This document shows, in pieces, positions 16,562 to 25,148 of a stretch of DNA of 64,000 nucleotides. Each line of letters opens with the position of its first letter. The first letter of the stretch is position 1. The notes beneath the pieces are model-generated. The model saw only the letters and a program-made list of their open reading frames with translations. It did not search any database and was not told the DNA's origin. The position numbers and the translations under genes are program-made. The DNA comes from Streptomyces sp. NBC_00775. GTDB lineage: Bacteria; Actinomycetota; Actinomycetes; Streptomycetales; Streptomycetaceae. The DNA is taken from NCBI RefSeq assembly GCF_036347135.1, contig NZ_CP108938.1:4960001-5024000 (forward strand), in the 5' to 3' direction.

Positions 16562-17965
16562 GTGGCCGCGCCCCGCACCCGTACTCCCACCCGTAGGTTC
16601 CTCGGGCGGCTGTCGCTGCCCGAGCGGAACTTCGTCGCGGACGCGCTGCGTACCGAGACCGTGGGTGGCGTGCTGCTGCTGGTCGCCGCGGTTGCCGCGC
16701 TGATCTGGGCGAACACCCCGCTGCGGGACAGTTACGAGACCGTCAGCAACTTCCACATCGGGCCCGCCGCCCTCGGGCTCGATCTCTCCATCGAGCACTG
16801 GGCGGCCGACGGGCTGCTCGCCGTGTTCTTCTTCGTCGCGGGGATCGAGCTCAAGCGCGAGCTGGTCGCGGGGGATCTGAAGGATCCGAAGGCCGCGGTG
16901 CTGCCGGTGGTCGCGGCGGTGTGCGGGATGGCTGTTCCCGCGCTCGTGTACGTGCTCGTCAATGTCGCCGGCGGAGGATCGCTCGACGGGTGGGCCGTGC
17001 CCACCGCCACCGACATCGCCTTCGCGCTCGCCGTGCTCGCCGTCATCGGGACGTCGCTGCCGTCCGCCCTGCGCGCCTTCCTGCTGACGCTCGCCGTCGT
17101 CGACGACCTGTTCGCGATTCTGATCATCGCGGTCTTCTTCACCGAGACCATCAACTTCGCCGCCCTCGGTGGAGCCGTCGTCGGACTCGCCGTCTTCTGG
17201 CTGCTGCTGCGCAAGGGCGTACGCGGGTGGTACGTGTACGTTCCGCTTGCCCTGGTCATCTGGGGGCTGATGTACAACAGCGGCATCCACGCGACCATCG
17301 CCGGTGTGGCGATGGGCCTGATGCTGCGCTGCCACCGGCACGAGGGTGAGGAGCACTCCCCCGGCGAGCACATCGAGCATCTTGTGCGGCCGCTGTCTGC
17401 CGGGCTTGCCGTGCCGCTGTTCGCCCTGTTCAGCGCGGGGGTCGCGATCTCCGGCGGGGCACTGGGAGATGTGTTCACGCGGCCCGAGACCCTCGGTGTC
17501 GTGCTCGGGCTCGTGGTCGGCAAGGCGGTCGGGATCTTCGGCGGGACCTGGCTCGCGGCCCGGTTCACCAGGGCCTCGCTCAGTGAGGACCTGGCCTGGC
17601 CGGACGTCTTCGCCGTCGCCACCCTCGCCGGGATCGGCTTCACCGTGTCGCTGCTCATCGACGAGCTGGCCTTCAGCGGCGACCCGGTGCTCACCGACGA
17701 GGGCAAGGCCGCCGTCCTCATCGGCTCGTTCATCGCCGCCGTGCTCGCCACGGCGCTGCTGAAGATACGCAACGCCAAGTACCGCGCGCTCTGCGAGGCG
17801 GAGGAGCGCGACGAGGACCTCGACGGCATCCCCGATATCTACGAGCAGGAGAACCCGGCGTACCACCTGCGGATGGCGGAGATATACGAGCGGAAGGCCG
17901 CCGAGCACCGCAGGCTTGCCGAAGTGGCGGGCGGGGCAAGCGAGGGGAACGACGGTCCGGCATGA
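16562..17965 (+). CDS. nhaA: Na+/H+ antiporter NhaA
   Basis: 467 residues from GTG 16562 (VAAPRTRTPT), chosen for GGAGG 8 nt upstream; ATG 16535 and GTG 16502 are in-frame alternatives. Twelve-helix NhaA fold. VVDDLFAI carries the ion-binding Asp pair (about 181-182), and GIGFTVSLLIDELAF is helix XI. It exchanges internal Na+ for external H+ to control sodium and alkaline stress. A hydrophilic C-terminal tail of about 50 residues (DEDLDGIPDIYEQENPAYH) extends beyond the transporter core. A 22-bp tandem duplication lies 5 bp after the stop. Confidence 0.93.
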   Translation: MAAPRTRTPTRRFLGRLSLPERNFVADALRTETVGGVLLLVAAVAALIWANTPLRDSYETVSNFHIGPAALGLDLSIEHWAADGLLAVFFFVAGIELKRELVAGDLKDPKAAVLPVVAAVCGMAVPALVYVLVNVAGGGSLDGWAVPTATDIAFALAVLAVIGTSLPSALRAFLLTLAVVDDLFAILIIAVFFTETINFAALGGAVVGLAVFWLLLRKGVRGWYVYVPLALVIWGLMYNSGIHATIAGVAMGLMLRCHRHEGEEHSPGEHIEHLVRPLSAGLAVPLFALFSAGVAISGGALGDVFTRPETLGVVLGLVVGKAVGIFGGTWLAARFTRASLSEDLAWPDVFAVATLAGIGFTVSLLIDELAFSGDPVLTDEGKAAVLIGSFIAAVLATALLKIRNAKYRALCEAEERDEDLDGIPDIYEQENPAYHLRMAEIYERKAAEHRRLAEVAGGASEGNDGPA

Positions 17966-17970
17966 TCTGA

Positions 17971-18014
17971 CCAGACGGTACAAACAGAAGCACCAGACGG
18001 TACAAACAGAAGCA
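17971..18014. repeat. Perfect 22-bp tandem duplication
   Basis: CCAGACGGTACAAACAGAAGCA-type unit: the first copy is 17971-17992 and the second 17993-18014, identical. It lies in the short gap between nhaA and the holin-like gene, just before the ribosome site GAGGGAG. It lengthens the spacer but leaves both genes intact. Confidence 0.9.
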
Positions 18015-18030
18015 GATGAGGGAGATCGCG

Positions 18031-18507
18031 ATGAGCGCACCCGACGGCAGCCCGGTCGGCGCCGAACGCAGCATCGGCCAGCTGTTCGCCTCGGCGACGA
18101 CCGAGATGTCCGCACTGGTGCACGACGAGATCGCGCTGGCGAAGGCCCAGCTCAAGCAGGACGTCAAGCGCGGTGCGGTCGGCGGCGGGGCGTTCGCGGC
18201 GGCCGGCGCGGTCCTGCTCTTCTCCCTGCCGATGCTGAACTTCGCCTTGGCGTACGGCATCCGGACCTGGAGCGACTGGAACCTCGCGATCTGCTTCGTG
18301 CTGTCGTTCGCGGCGAATGTGCTGGTCGCCGTCGTCCTCGCGCTGATCGGCGTGATCTTCGCGAAGAAGGCCAAGAAGAGCCAGGGCCCGCAGAAGGTCG
18401 CCGCCTCGATGAAGGAGACGGCGGGCGTCCTGCAGAACGTCAAGCCGCATCCCCGCCCGGAACGGGTCGAGGACACCGTCAAGGCTGTGGCACGCTCGTC
18501 CTCATGA
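18031..18507 (+). CDS. Phage-holin-family membrane protein (Holin-X / DUF1469 type)
   Basis: 158 residues from ATG 18031 (MSAPDGSPVGAERS), with GAGGGAG upstream. An N-terminal amphipathic region (LFASATTEMSALVHDEIALAKAQLKQD) precedes two membrane helices (about residues 50-75 and 85-110). A Lys-rich cytosolic loop follows (FAKKAKKSQGPQK). This matches the actinobacterial putative superfamily III holin family. Despite the name there is no lysis cassette nearby. It is a core chromosomal gene coupled by an ATGA overlap to the hydrolase behind it. Function unknown, probably membrane-related. Confidence 0.8.
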   Translation: MSAPDGSPVGAERSIGQLFASATTEMSALVHDEIALAKAQLKQDVKRGAVGGGAFAAAGAVLLFSLPMLNFALAYGIRTWSDWNLAICFVLSFAANVLVAVVLALIGVIFAKKAKKSQGPQKVAASMKETAGVLQNVKPHPRPERVEDTVKAVARSSS

Positions 18508-19442
18508 CGGACCCCGCCACACCTTCGGCGCAACCCACCTCGGCCGTACGACTCGACGGTCCCTGGACGCATCGCGATGTCGCCGCCAACGGCGCGCGCT
18601 TCCACATCGCCGAGATGGGGGACGGGCCGCTCGTCCTGCTGCTGCACGGCTTCCCGCAGTTCTGGTGGACGTGGCGGCACCAGCTGGTGGCACTCGCCGA
18701 CGCCGGGTTCCGAGCCGTGGCCATGGACCTGCGCGGGGTCGGCGGCAGCGACCGCACCCCGCGCGGTTACGACCCCGCCAACCTCGCGCTCGACATCACC
18801 GGGGTCGTACGGTCCCTCGGCGAGCCCGACGCCGCGCTGGTCGGACACGACCTGGGCGGCTATCTGGCGTGGACGGCGGCCGTCATGCGGCCCAAGCTCG
18901 TCCGCCGGCTCGCCGTGTCCTCCATGCCGCATCCCCGGCGCTGGCGCTCCGCCATGCTCTCCGACGTCAAGCAGACCGCCGCCGGCTCCTACATCTGGGG
19001 GTTCCAGCGGCCGTGGATCCCGGAGCGTCAACTCGTCGCGGACGACGGCGCCCTGGTGGGTCGTCTGGTACGGGACTGGTCGGGGCCTCGGCTGCCGGAC
19101 GACGACGCCGTGGAGACGTACCGCCGCGCCATGTGCATCCCGTCGACGGCGCACTGCTCGATCGAGCCGTACCGGTGGATGGTGCGGTCCATGGCCCGCC
19201 CGGACGGCATCCAGTTCAACCGGCGGATGAAGCGGCCGGTTCGCGTCCCGACGCTGCATCTGCACGGCTCGCTCGACCCGGTGATGCGGACGCGGAGCGC
19301 GGCCGGATCCGGGGAGTACGTCGAAGCGCCGTACCGCTGGCGGCTGTTCGACGGTCTCGGGCACTTCCCGCACGAGGAGGACCCGGTGGCGTTTTCGACC
19401 GAATTGGTCAACTGGCTGAAAGATCCCGAGCCCGATCGGTGA
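18504..19442 (+). CDS. Alpha/beta hydrolase, epoxide-hydrolase-like
   Basis: 312 residues from ATG 18504, overlapping the stop of the preceding gene. The oxyanion motif HGFPQFWWTWRHQ (48-60), nucleophile elbow VGHDLGGYL with Asp116, and C-terminal DGLGHFPHEEDP with the His near 287 give the Asp-His arrangement used by epoxide hydrolases and haloalkane dehalogenases rather than serine esterases. Cytoplasmic, since there is no signal peptide. Natural substrate unknown. It is probably transcribed from the nhaA or holin promoter. Confidence 0.85.
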   Translation: MTDPATPSAQPTSAVRLDGPWTHRDVAANGARFHIAEMGDGPLVLLLHGFPQFWWTWRHQLVALADAGFRAVAMDLRGVGGSDRTPRGYDPANLALDITGVVRSLGEPDAALVGHDLGGYLAWTAAVMRPKLVRRLAVSSMPHPRRWRSAMLSDVKQTAAGSYIWGFQRPWIPERQLVADDGALVGRLVRDWSGPRLPDDDAVETYRRAMCIPSTAHCSIEPYRWMVRSMARPDGIQFNRRMKRPVRVPTLHLHGSLDPVMRTRSAAGSGEYVEAPYRWRLFDGLGHFPHEEDPVAFSTELVNWLKDPEPDR

Positions 19443-19559
19443 CCCTTCGGTGACCGTCCGAGAACACCTGTCCTACGAACAGCCAATTGCCCGGCGCATA
19501 GGCCAATTGGGGGCCCGGGGCACGGTTATCGACCTTGGGGCAGGGGCAGACGTCGGGGT

Positions 19560-19739
19560 ATGGGCTGGACGCACGACTACAGTGACGCAGCACGCACACG
19601 CCGCTCGGCCTCGGGCCTGAGCTCCCATCAGAGGGGCACCCCGCAGCTGCCGGGCACGGACCCCCAAGTGGGGATTCCGCGCATTCTGCGCCGCCGGGCC
19701 CGCTGGGTCTCGGTCCGGCTGCGCCACCCACGCGGCTGA
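19560..19739 (+). CDS. Small basic conserved hypothetical protein (59 aa)
   Basis: Reads MGWTHDYSDAARTRRSASGL to RRRARWVSVRLRHPRG. It is very basic, with 14 Arg in 59 residues, and its codon use is normal for the genome. The start lacks a clear Shine-Dalgarno. Two direct GCCAATTG repeats 20 bp apart (19482 and 19502) lie upstream, possibly part of the promoter. It is convergent with the MarP gene. No known domain; nucleic-acid binding would be a guess from charge. Confidence 0.6.
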   Translation: MGWTHDYSDAARTRRSASGLSSHQRGTPQLPGTDPQVGIPRILRRRARWVSVRLRHPRG

Positions 19740-19767
19740 GCCCACCGGGCCCCTCCCACACGCCGGA

Positions 19768-20976
19768 CTACAGCGCGCAGCTGTCGCTGTCCACCTGCTG
19801 GTTCGCGGTACGCCCCTTGGTGACGTCCTCCTGGACCTCGTCCGCGGTGAGTGCGTAACCGGTGTCGGCGTTGTCGAGCGACTTCGCGAAGACCACGCCG
19901 TACACCTTGCCTTCGGGTGTCAGCAGCGGGCCGCCGGAGTTGCCCTGACGCACCGTCGCGTAGAGCGAGTAGACATCGCGGCGCACCGTCTTGCGGTGGT
20001 AGATGTCCGGGCCGTTGGCGGTGATGCGGCCGCGTACGCGCGCGGGCTGGACGTTGTACGACCCGTTCTGCGGGAAGCCGGCGACGATCGCACTGTTGCC
20101 GCTGCTCGCGTCCTGGGTGGTGAACTGCAGCGCCGGCGCGTTCAGGTTAGGTACGTCGAGTACGGCGATGTCGCGCTCCCAGTCGTACAGGACGACCGTG
20201 GCGTCGTACTTCTTGCCCTCGCCGCCTATCTGGACGGTGGGCTCGTCGACTCCGCCGACCACGTGCGCGTTGGTCATCACACGGCGGTCGCCGAAGACGA
20301 AGCCGGTGCCTTCGAGAACCTTGCCGCAACTCTGCGCGGTACCCATGATCTTGACGATGGACTTCTGGGCGCGGGCGGCGACGGCGCTGTTCGCGAGGGC
20401 CGGGTCGGGGGGCTGGACCTCGGTGATGGGCTCGTTGGCGAACGGGCTGAAGACCTGCGGGAAGCCGTTCTGCGCGAGGACCGAGGAGAAGTCGGCGAAC
20501 CAGGTGTTGGCCTGGGCGGGCAGGGCGCGTGACACGCCGAGCAGCACCTTGGAGTTACGGACCTCCTTGCCGAGCGTCGGCAGCGTCGTACCGGCGAGGG
20601 CCGAGCCGATCAGCCAGGCGACGAGCAGCATCGCCACGACGTTGACGAGGGCGCCGCCCGTCGCGTCCAGGGCGCGGGCCGGGGACCACGTGATGTACCG
20701 GCGCAGCTTGTTGCCGAGGTGGGTGGTGAGGGCCTGGCCGACGGAGGCGCAGACGATCACGACGACCACCGCGACGACGGCGGCGGTCGTACTCACCTTG
20801 GTGTCGTCGGTCGCCCAGCCCCAGATGACGGGGAGGACGTAGACGGCGACGAGGCCACCGCCCAGGAAGCCGATCACCGACAGGATGCCGACGACGAAGC
20901 CCTGGCGATAGCCCACGATCGCGAACCACACGGCGGCGACCAGCAACAGGATGTCCAGCACATTCACGGAGGTCAC
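19768..20976 (-). CDS. marP: MarP-type membrane-bound serine protease (CvpA + trypsin-like domains)
   Basis: 402 residues. The N-terminal CvpA-like part has four membrane helices (about 5-22, 28-50, 63-84, 105-127). A periplasmic chymotrypsin-fold domain follows, with TNAHVV (His238), RDIAVLDV (Asp269) and GNSGGPL (Ser347), so the triad is complete. Cys217 and the penultimate-region Cys (SDSCAL) may form a disulfide, as in mycobacterial MarP, which supports acid and oxidative stress survival by cell-wall processing. It starts 4 bp after the Nudix gene in the same direction, so nth, nudL and marP probably form one unit. Confidence 0.9.
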   Translation of the reverse strand: MTSVNVLDILLLVAAVWFAIVGYRQGFVVGILSVIGFLGGGLVAVYVLPVIWGWATDDTKVSTTAAVVAVVVVIVCASVGQALTTHLGNKLRRYITWSPARALDATGGALVNVVAMLLVAWLIGSALAGTTLPTLGKEVRNSKVLLGVSRALPAQANTWFADFSSVLAQNGFPQVFSPFANEPITEVQPPDPALANSAVAARAQKSIVKIMGTAQSCGKVLEGTGFVFGDRRVMTNAHVVGGVDEPTVQIGGEGKKYDATVVLYDWERDIAVLDVPNLNAPALQFTTQDASSGNSAIVAGFPQNGSYNVQPARVRGRITANGPDIYHRKTVRRDVYSLYATVRQGNSGGPLLTPEGKVYGVVFAKSLDNADTGYALTADEVQEDVTKGRTANQQVDSDSCAL

Positions 20977-20980
20977 CTTG

Positions 20981-21745
20981 TCATGCGCGCCAGTCGAGCG
21001 GGACCTGGTTCTCCCGGTCCCACGGGCGCTCCCAGCCCGCGTAGTGCAGCAGCTTGTCGATCACGCCGGCCGTGAAGCCCCAGACCAGGGCGGATTCGAC
21101 CAGAAATGCCGGGCCTCGGTGGCCGCTGGGGTGCACGGTGGTGGCGCGGTTGGCGGGGTCCGTGAGATCCGCCACGGGGACCGTGAAGACGCGGGCCGTC
21201 TCGGCGGGGTCGACGACACCGACCGGGGTGGGGCGGCGCCACCAGCCCAGGACCGGGGTGACCACGAAGCTGCTCACCGGGATGTACAGCTTCGGCAGCA
21301 CGGCGAAGAGCTGGACGCCGCTCGGGTCGAGGCCGGTCTCCTCCTCGGCCTCGCGGAGAGCCGCCCGCAGCGGTCCGTCGGTCTTCGGGTCGCCGTCCTC
21401 GGGGTCGAGGGCGCCGCCGGGGAACGAGGGCTGTCCGGCGTGCGATCTCAGGGAGCCCGCGCGCTCCATGAGCAGCAGCTCGGGGCCGCGGTCGCCCTCG
21501 CCGAACAGGATGAGGACGGCGGACTGCCGCCCCGCGCCGTTCACCGGGGGCAGGAAGCGGCTCAGCTGGAGCGGTTCGACCGTCTCGGCGGCGCGCACCA
21601 CCGGGGCCAGCCAGTCGGGCAGGCCCTCCTTGCTGAGTGCCACCGAACCGCCCTGCGAGCCATCCGTGCCGTGCGAGTCATGCGTGCCGTGCGTGCCGTA
21701 TCCGTCGTGCCTGCTGTGCGTGTTGCTCGCGTGCGTCATCGCCAC
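20981..21745 (-). CDS. Nudix CoA pyrophosphatase (NudL/YeaB-like)
   Basis: 254 residues. The frame opens with GTG 21745; ATG 21739 and a GTG at codon 35 (VALSKEGLPDWL) are other candidates. The first 32 residues are His/Gly-rich (THGTHDSHGTDGSQG), from an imperfect ~9-bp repeat, and are probably not conserved. The CoA-type Nudix signature is present: the LLMERAGSLRSHAGQPSFPG region followed by the Nudix box with REAEEETGL. Expected reaction: CoA or its oxidised/acyl forms to 3',5'-ADP and phosphopantetheine. Located between nth and marP. Confidence 0.85.
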   Translation of the reverse strand: MAMTHASNTHSRHDGYGTHGTHDSHGTDGSQGGSVALSKEGLPDWLAPVVRAAETVEPLQLSRFLPPVNGAGRQSAVLILFGEGDRGPELLLMERAGSLRSHAGQPSFPGGALDPEDGDPKTDGPLRAALREAEEETGLDPSGVQLFAVLPKLYIPVSSFVVTPVLGWWRRPTPVGVVDPAETARVFTVPVADLTDPANRATTVHPSGHRGPAFLVESALVWGFTAGVIDKLLHYAGWERPWDRENQVPLDWRA

Positions 21746-21791
21746 CCCCGTTCTGCTGTTCCCAACGCCTGCCGGTGCCGTGTTCGTTCCG

Positions 21792-22988
21792 TCATCCGGC
21801 GCCCAGTGGGGGTGCGGGGATGCCGCCCGCGTCCAGGTAGGACTGCGGGGGCTTGAGGCGCTGGCCGGGGAAGCCGCCCTTCTCGTACTTGAGGAGCTTC
21901 TTCGCCTTCTCGGGGTCGGTCTCGCCCTCCCCGTACGCCGGGCAGAGCGGGGCGATGGGGCAGGCGCCGCAGGCGGGCTTGCGGGCGTGGCAGATACGGC
22001 GGCCGTGGAAGATCACATGGTGCGAGAGCATCGTCCACTCGCTCTTCGGGAAGAGCTCGCCGACGGCCGCCTCGATCTTGTCCGGGTCGGTCTCGTCGGT
22101 CCACTGCCAACGGCGGACGAGCCGCTGGAAGTGGGTGTCCACGGTGATTCCGGGGCGCCCGAACGCGTTGCCGAGGACGACGAAGGCGGTCTTGCGGCCC
22201 ACACCGGGGAGCTTGACGAGGTCTTCGAGGCGGCCGGGAACCTCGCCCCCGAAGTCGTCCCTCAGCGCCTTGGAGAGCCCTATCACCGACCTGGTCTTGG
22301 CCCGGAAGAACCCGGTCGGCCGGAGGATCTCCTCGACCTCCTCCGGGTTGGCCTCGGCCAGGTCCTCGGGGGTCGGGTACTTGGCGAAGAGCGCCGGCGT
22401 CGTCTGGTTCACCCGCAGGTCGGTGGTCTGGGCGGACAGGACCGTGGCGACGATCAGCTGGAAGGGGTTCTCGAAGTCCAGCTCCGGGTGGGCGTACGGG
22501 TACACCTCGGCGAGCTCGCGGTTGATGCGGCGGGCTCGGCGGACGAGGGCGGTGGGGGACTCGGCTCTGGGGGGCTTGACGGCGGGCACAGCTTTCGTGG
22601 CCTTCGCCTGCTTCGCGGGGGCCGCACTCTTCGCGGTCTTGGCGGGGGCCGCACTCTTCGCGGCCTTCGCCGGGGCCGCGGTCTTCACGGCGGCCTTCGC
22701 GACCTTCGCCGTCGCCTTCTTGGTGGTCACTTTTGCGGGTGCCGCCTTCTTTGCGGTGGCTGTCGCCTTTTTGGCGGGCTTCTTGGCAGCGTTCTTCGCC
22801 GCCGCGCTGACCGGGGTCTTCACGGGCGTCTCCACCGGCGTCTTCGCAGGTGCCTTCACCTGCGTCGACTTTGTCGCTATTGTCGGTTTCCTGGTTCCGT
22901 CGGGGCCCTGTTCGCCCACAGCGGAATCGCGACGTACAACCACCAGCCCAGCCCCCTTGGCCTGTGCTCTCACCGGCGATTTGGACAC
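21792..22988 (-). CDS. nth: Endonuclease III with long histone-H1-like N-terminal tail
   Basis: 398 residues from GTG 22988; TAGGCT lies 6 nt upstream, a leaderless pattern. The C-terminal ~250 residues are a normal endonuclease III: helix-hairpin-helix LPGVGRKTA with catalytic Lys266, VDTHFQR with Asp284, and the 4Fe-4S ligands Cys333-x6-Cys340-x2-Cys343-x5-Cys349. It excises oxidised pyrimidines and nicks abasic sites. Residues ~40-140 are a low-complexity Lys/Ala/Pro tail ([19 protein letters not shown]) like histone H1 or HupS tails, which probably adds non-specific DNA binding. Family members elsewhere are ~210-260 aa. Confidence 0.95.
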   Translation of the reverse strand: MSKSPVRAQAKGAGLVVVRRDSAVGEQGPDGTRKPTIATKSTQVKAPAKTPVETPVKTPVSAAAKNAAKKPAKKATATAKKAAPAKVTTKKATAKVAKAAVKTAAPAKAAKSAAPAKTAKSAAPAKQAKATKAVPAVKPPRAESPTALVRRARRINRELAEVYPYAHPELDFENPFQLIVATVLSAQTTDLRVNQTTPALFAKYPTPEDLAEANPEEVEEILRPTGFFRAKTRSVIGLSKALRDDFGGEVPGRLEDLVKLPGVGRKTAFVVLGNAFGRPGITVDTHFQRLVRRWQWTDETDPDKIEAAVGELFPKSEWTMLSHHVIFHGRRICHARKPACGACPIAPLCPAYGEGETDPEKAKKLLKYEKGGFPGQRLKPPQSYLDAGGIPAPPLGAG

Positions 22989-23055
22989 CCGGCCAGCCTA
23001 AAGCCCGACACTGACATCTGCCCCGGACCCAGGAGATCGGCCCCCAATTGGCCCC

Positions 23056-23087
23056 CTGCCGCACTGCCCGGGACGCCAGTGCGGCAG
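23056..23087. promoter_or_regulatory. 11-bp perfect inverted repeat in the nth/crp divergent region
   Basis: CTGCCGCACTG (23056-23066) and CAGTGCGGCAG (23077-23087) with a 10-nt spacer. It sits 4 bp before a Crp-like site and between two divergent genes, so an operator or leader hairpin are both possible. Confidence 0.5.
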
Positions 23088-23090
23088 ACT

Positions 23091-23104
23091 TGTGACTGAT
23101 CACA
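23091..23104. promoter_or_regulatory. Crp-like binding site upstream of crp
   Basis: TGTGACTGATCACA is a perfect TGTGA/TCACA dyad with a 4-bp centre, about 92 bp before the crp start. It also fits the Streptomyces Crp pattern GTG-N6-GNCAC with one mismatch. Autoregulation is plausible. Confidence 0.5.
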
Positions 23105-23195
23105 CTGTTTGGACCGTCCGGCAAGATGGGGAACACGGTCCCCTGGTACCAAGGGGGAGCAACATCCCCTGAGCAGGTCGACAAGGAGAGAACTC

Positions 23196-23870
23196 GTGGA
23201 CGACGTTCTGCGGCGCGCCCCGCTCTTCGCGGCGCTGGATGACGAGCAGGCCGCGGAGCTCCGCGCCTCCATGAGTGAGGTGACCCTCGCACGCGGTGAC
23301 GCTCTCTTCCATGAGGGCGACCCCGGGGACCGCCTCTACGTGGTCACCGAGGGCAAGGTGAAGCTCCACCGCACCTCCCCCGACGGCCGCGAGAACATGC
23401 TCGCTGTCCTCGGCCCCGGTGAGCTGATCGGCGAGCTGTCGCTGTTCGACCCGGGCCCGCGCACGGCGACCGCCACCGCGCTGACCGAGGTCAAGCTGCT
23501 GGGCCTCGGCCACGGCGACCTCCAGCCCTGGCTGAACGCGCGGCCCGAGGTGGCCGCCGCGCTGCTGCGCGCCGTCGCCCGGCGCCTGCGCAAGACCAAC
23601 GACCAGATGTCCGACCTGGTCTTCTCGGACGTCCCGGGCCGCGTCGCCCGCGCGCTCCTGGACCTCTCGCGCCGCTTCGGCGTGCAGTCCGAAGAGGGCA
23701 TCCACGTCGTGCACGACCTCACGCAGGAGGAGCTGGCCCAGCTGGTCGGCGCGTCCCGCGAGACGGTCAACAAGGCGCTCGCGGACTTCGCGGGCCGCGG
23801 CTGGCTCCGCCTGGAGGCCCGCGCGGTGATCCTGCTGGACGTGGAGCGCCTCGCGAAGCGCTCGCGCTAG
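23196..23870 (+). CDS. crp: Cyclic-nucleotide receptor-type transcription regulator Crp
   Basis: 224 residues from GTG 23196 (AAGGAG at 23183-23188), the same length as S. coelicolor Crp (SCO3571). cNMP-binding beta-roll: FHEGDPGDRLYVV and GELIGELSLFDPGPRTATATA (residues ~75-95). The C helix is followed by a winged HTH with LTQEELAQLVGASRETVNKAL (~170-190) as the recognition unit. In Streptomyces, Crp controls germination, growth timing and antibiotic output. Monocistronic, with a terminator at 23920-23949 and its own Crp-like site upstream. Confidence 0.97.
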   Translation: MDDVLRRAPLFAALDDEQAAELRASMSEVTLARGDALFHEGDPGDRLYVVTEGKVKLHRTSPDGRENMLAVLGPGELIGELSLFDPGPRTATATALTEVKLLGLGHGDLQPWLNARPEVAAALLRAVARRLRKTNDQMSDLVFSDVPGRVARALLDLSRRFGVQSEEGIHVVHDLTQEELAQLVGASRETVNKALADFAGRGWLRLEARAVILLDVERLAKRSR

Positions 23871-23919
23871 TCCCGGACTCGCTGAATGGCTGAACAGCTG
23901 AACAGCTGAGAACGCATGT

Positions 23920-23949
23920 GAAGGGCCCTGCCGTACGGTGGGGCCCTTC
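23920..23949 (+). terminator. crp terminator hairpin
   Basis: GAAGGGCCC (23920-23928) pairs with GGGCCCTTC (23941-23949). It lies 50 bp after the crp stop, and the right arm is followed by TCGTG. The hairpin includes the first possible start codon of the next ORF (23938), an argument for the later start used below. Confidence 0.75.
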
Positions 23950-23997
23950 TCGTGTCACCGGGGCGGGGTCCAAGGGGTGGGGACGGACGAGGACAGA

Positions 23998-25062
23998 GTG
24001 CCGGAGTCGGTCTGGGGCGGAACCTCGGCGCGCCCTTGGTGGCGGCGGGGGCCGGCCTCGGCGCCGCGGCTGTGGAGGATCGGCCGGGAGAAGGGGGACC
24101 CCGGCGCGCCGCTCGGCGCCTGGGCCGTGGCCGGGACCCTCGCCCTGGCCCGCTTCGACCGGGTGCAGGCGTACGGCCTGACCGCCGGTGAACCCCTGTG
24201 GACCTGGCGGCCGCCCGGCGACGAGGTGATCGCCCACGTCTCGCGGGACTCGCCGGACGGGGTGGGCGTCGTCCTGCACATACCGCGCCACGACGGCGGG
24301 GACAGCCGCGCGGAGCATGTCCGCCTCACCGGGCTGGACCTCGGCACGGGCAAGGTGGCCTGGTCACGCCGGCAGCGCGCCGACGAACTGGGATCCGTCG
24401 GCGGGCACGCGCGCGAGGTGGCCCTCGGCGGTGGCCGGATCGCGACCGTCCGTACCCCCGCCCCCGCCCTCGCCGCGGACACGGAGCCCACGATCCGGGT
24501 GCTCGACGCGCGCACCGGCACCCTCCAGTGGGAGCGACCGCTCCCCGGGGACTGGGGCGACGTCTCCGTCCTGGCGGCCCGCCCCGTCGTCGTGTCCGCC
24601 GTCGGCCGCGAGGAGGGTGCTGCCCACCGGCTCCACGTGATGGGCGAGGACGCGGAACAGACGATCGAACCGGCCACGTCGCAGGAGGGGTTCGGGCCGC
24701 ACACGGCGGTCGTCGGCGACACGCTCGCCGTCGAACTCGTCCCGCCCCACTATGACGACCAGGAGGACGAGGGAAGCGAGCTTCGCGCGTTCTCCGGCAC
24801 CACGGGCGACGTCCTCTGGAGGTGGCACAGCACATCCGGCCGCACGGTCTTCCCGCTGGCCCACCGGGGCTGCCTCGTGGTCCTGAACGGCTACGGAGAC
24901 CGGGCGACCGTGCTCGATCCCGCCGACGGCCGCGTCGTGGCCGAGCGCGCCCTGCCCGGCTACAGCCACCGGGCGCTCCTGGCCGCCTCAGAGGACTGCC
25001 TCGCCGTGATCTGCACGGCGGCACGCCCCAACCATCGGGTGCGCGTGTTCCGCTGGAAGTGA
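23998..25062 (+). CDS. PQQ-like beta-propeller repeat protein
   Basis: 354 residues from GTG 23998 (VPESVWGG), with GAGGA 5 nt upstream; earlier in-frame starts fall in the crp terminator. Repeating blades of the type GLDLGTGKVAWSRR, VLDARTGTLQWERPL, AFSGTTGDVLWRWHS and VLDPADGRVVAERAL fit an outer-membrane-assembly/PQQ-like propeller. No catalytic residues or secure signal peptide; one early hydrophobic stretch (AWAVAGTLALARF). Probably a scaffolding or binding protein of unknown partner. Monocistronic. Confidence 0.75.
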   Translation: MPESVWGGTSARPWWRRGPASAPRLWRIGREKGDPGAPLGAWAVAGTLALARFDRVQAYGLTAGEPLWTWRPPGDEVIAHVSRDSPDGVGVVLHIPRHDGGDSRAEHVRLTGLDLGTGKVAWSRRQRADELGSVGGHAREVALGGGRIATVRTPAPALAADTEPTIRVLDARTGTLQWERPLPGDWGDVSVLAARPVVVSAVGREEGAAHRLHVMGEDAEQTIEPATSQEGFGPHTAVVGDTLAVELVPPHYDDQEDEGSELRAFSGTTGDVLWRWHSTSGRTVFPLAHRGCLVVLNGYGDRATVLDPADGRVVAERALPGYSHRALLAASEDCLAVICTAARPNHRVRVFRWK

Positions 25063-25148
25063 AGCAGCAGACGGCACAGCAGATGTCGTAGGAACTGGTC
25101 CGCCGGAAATGACATGACCCCATGGCTCCGCCGGTGCACAGTGGCCCC

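Noticed and set aside
18031..18507. Prophage lysis cassette suggested by the holin-family gene
   Set aside because: Neighbours are core metabolic genes; no endolysin, capsid or integrase nearby; Holin-X proteins are common chromosomal genes in actinomycetes.
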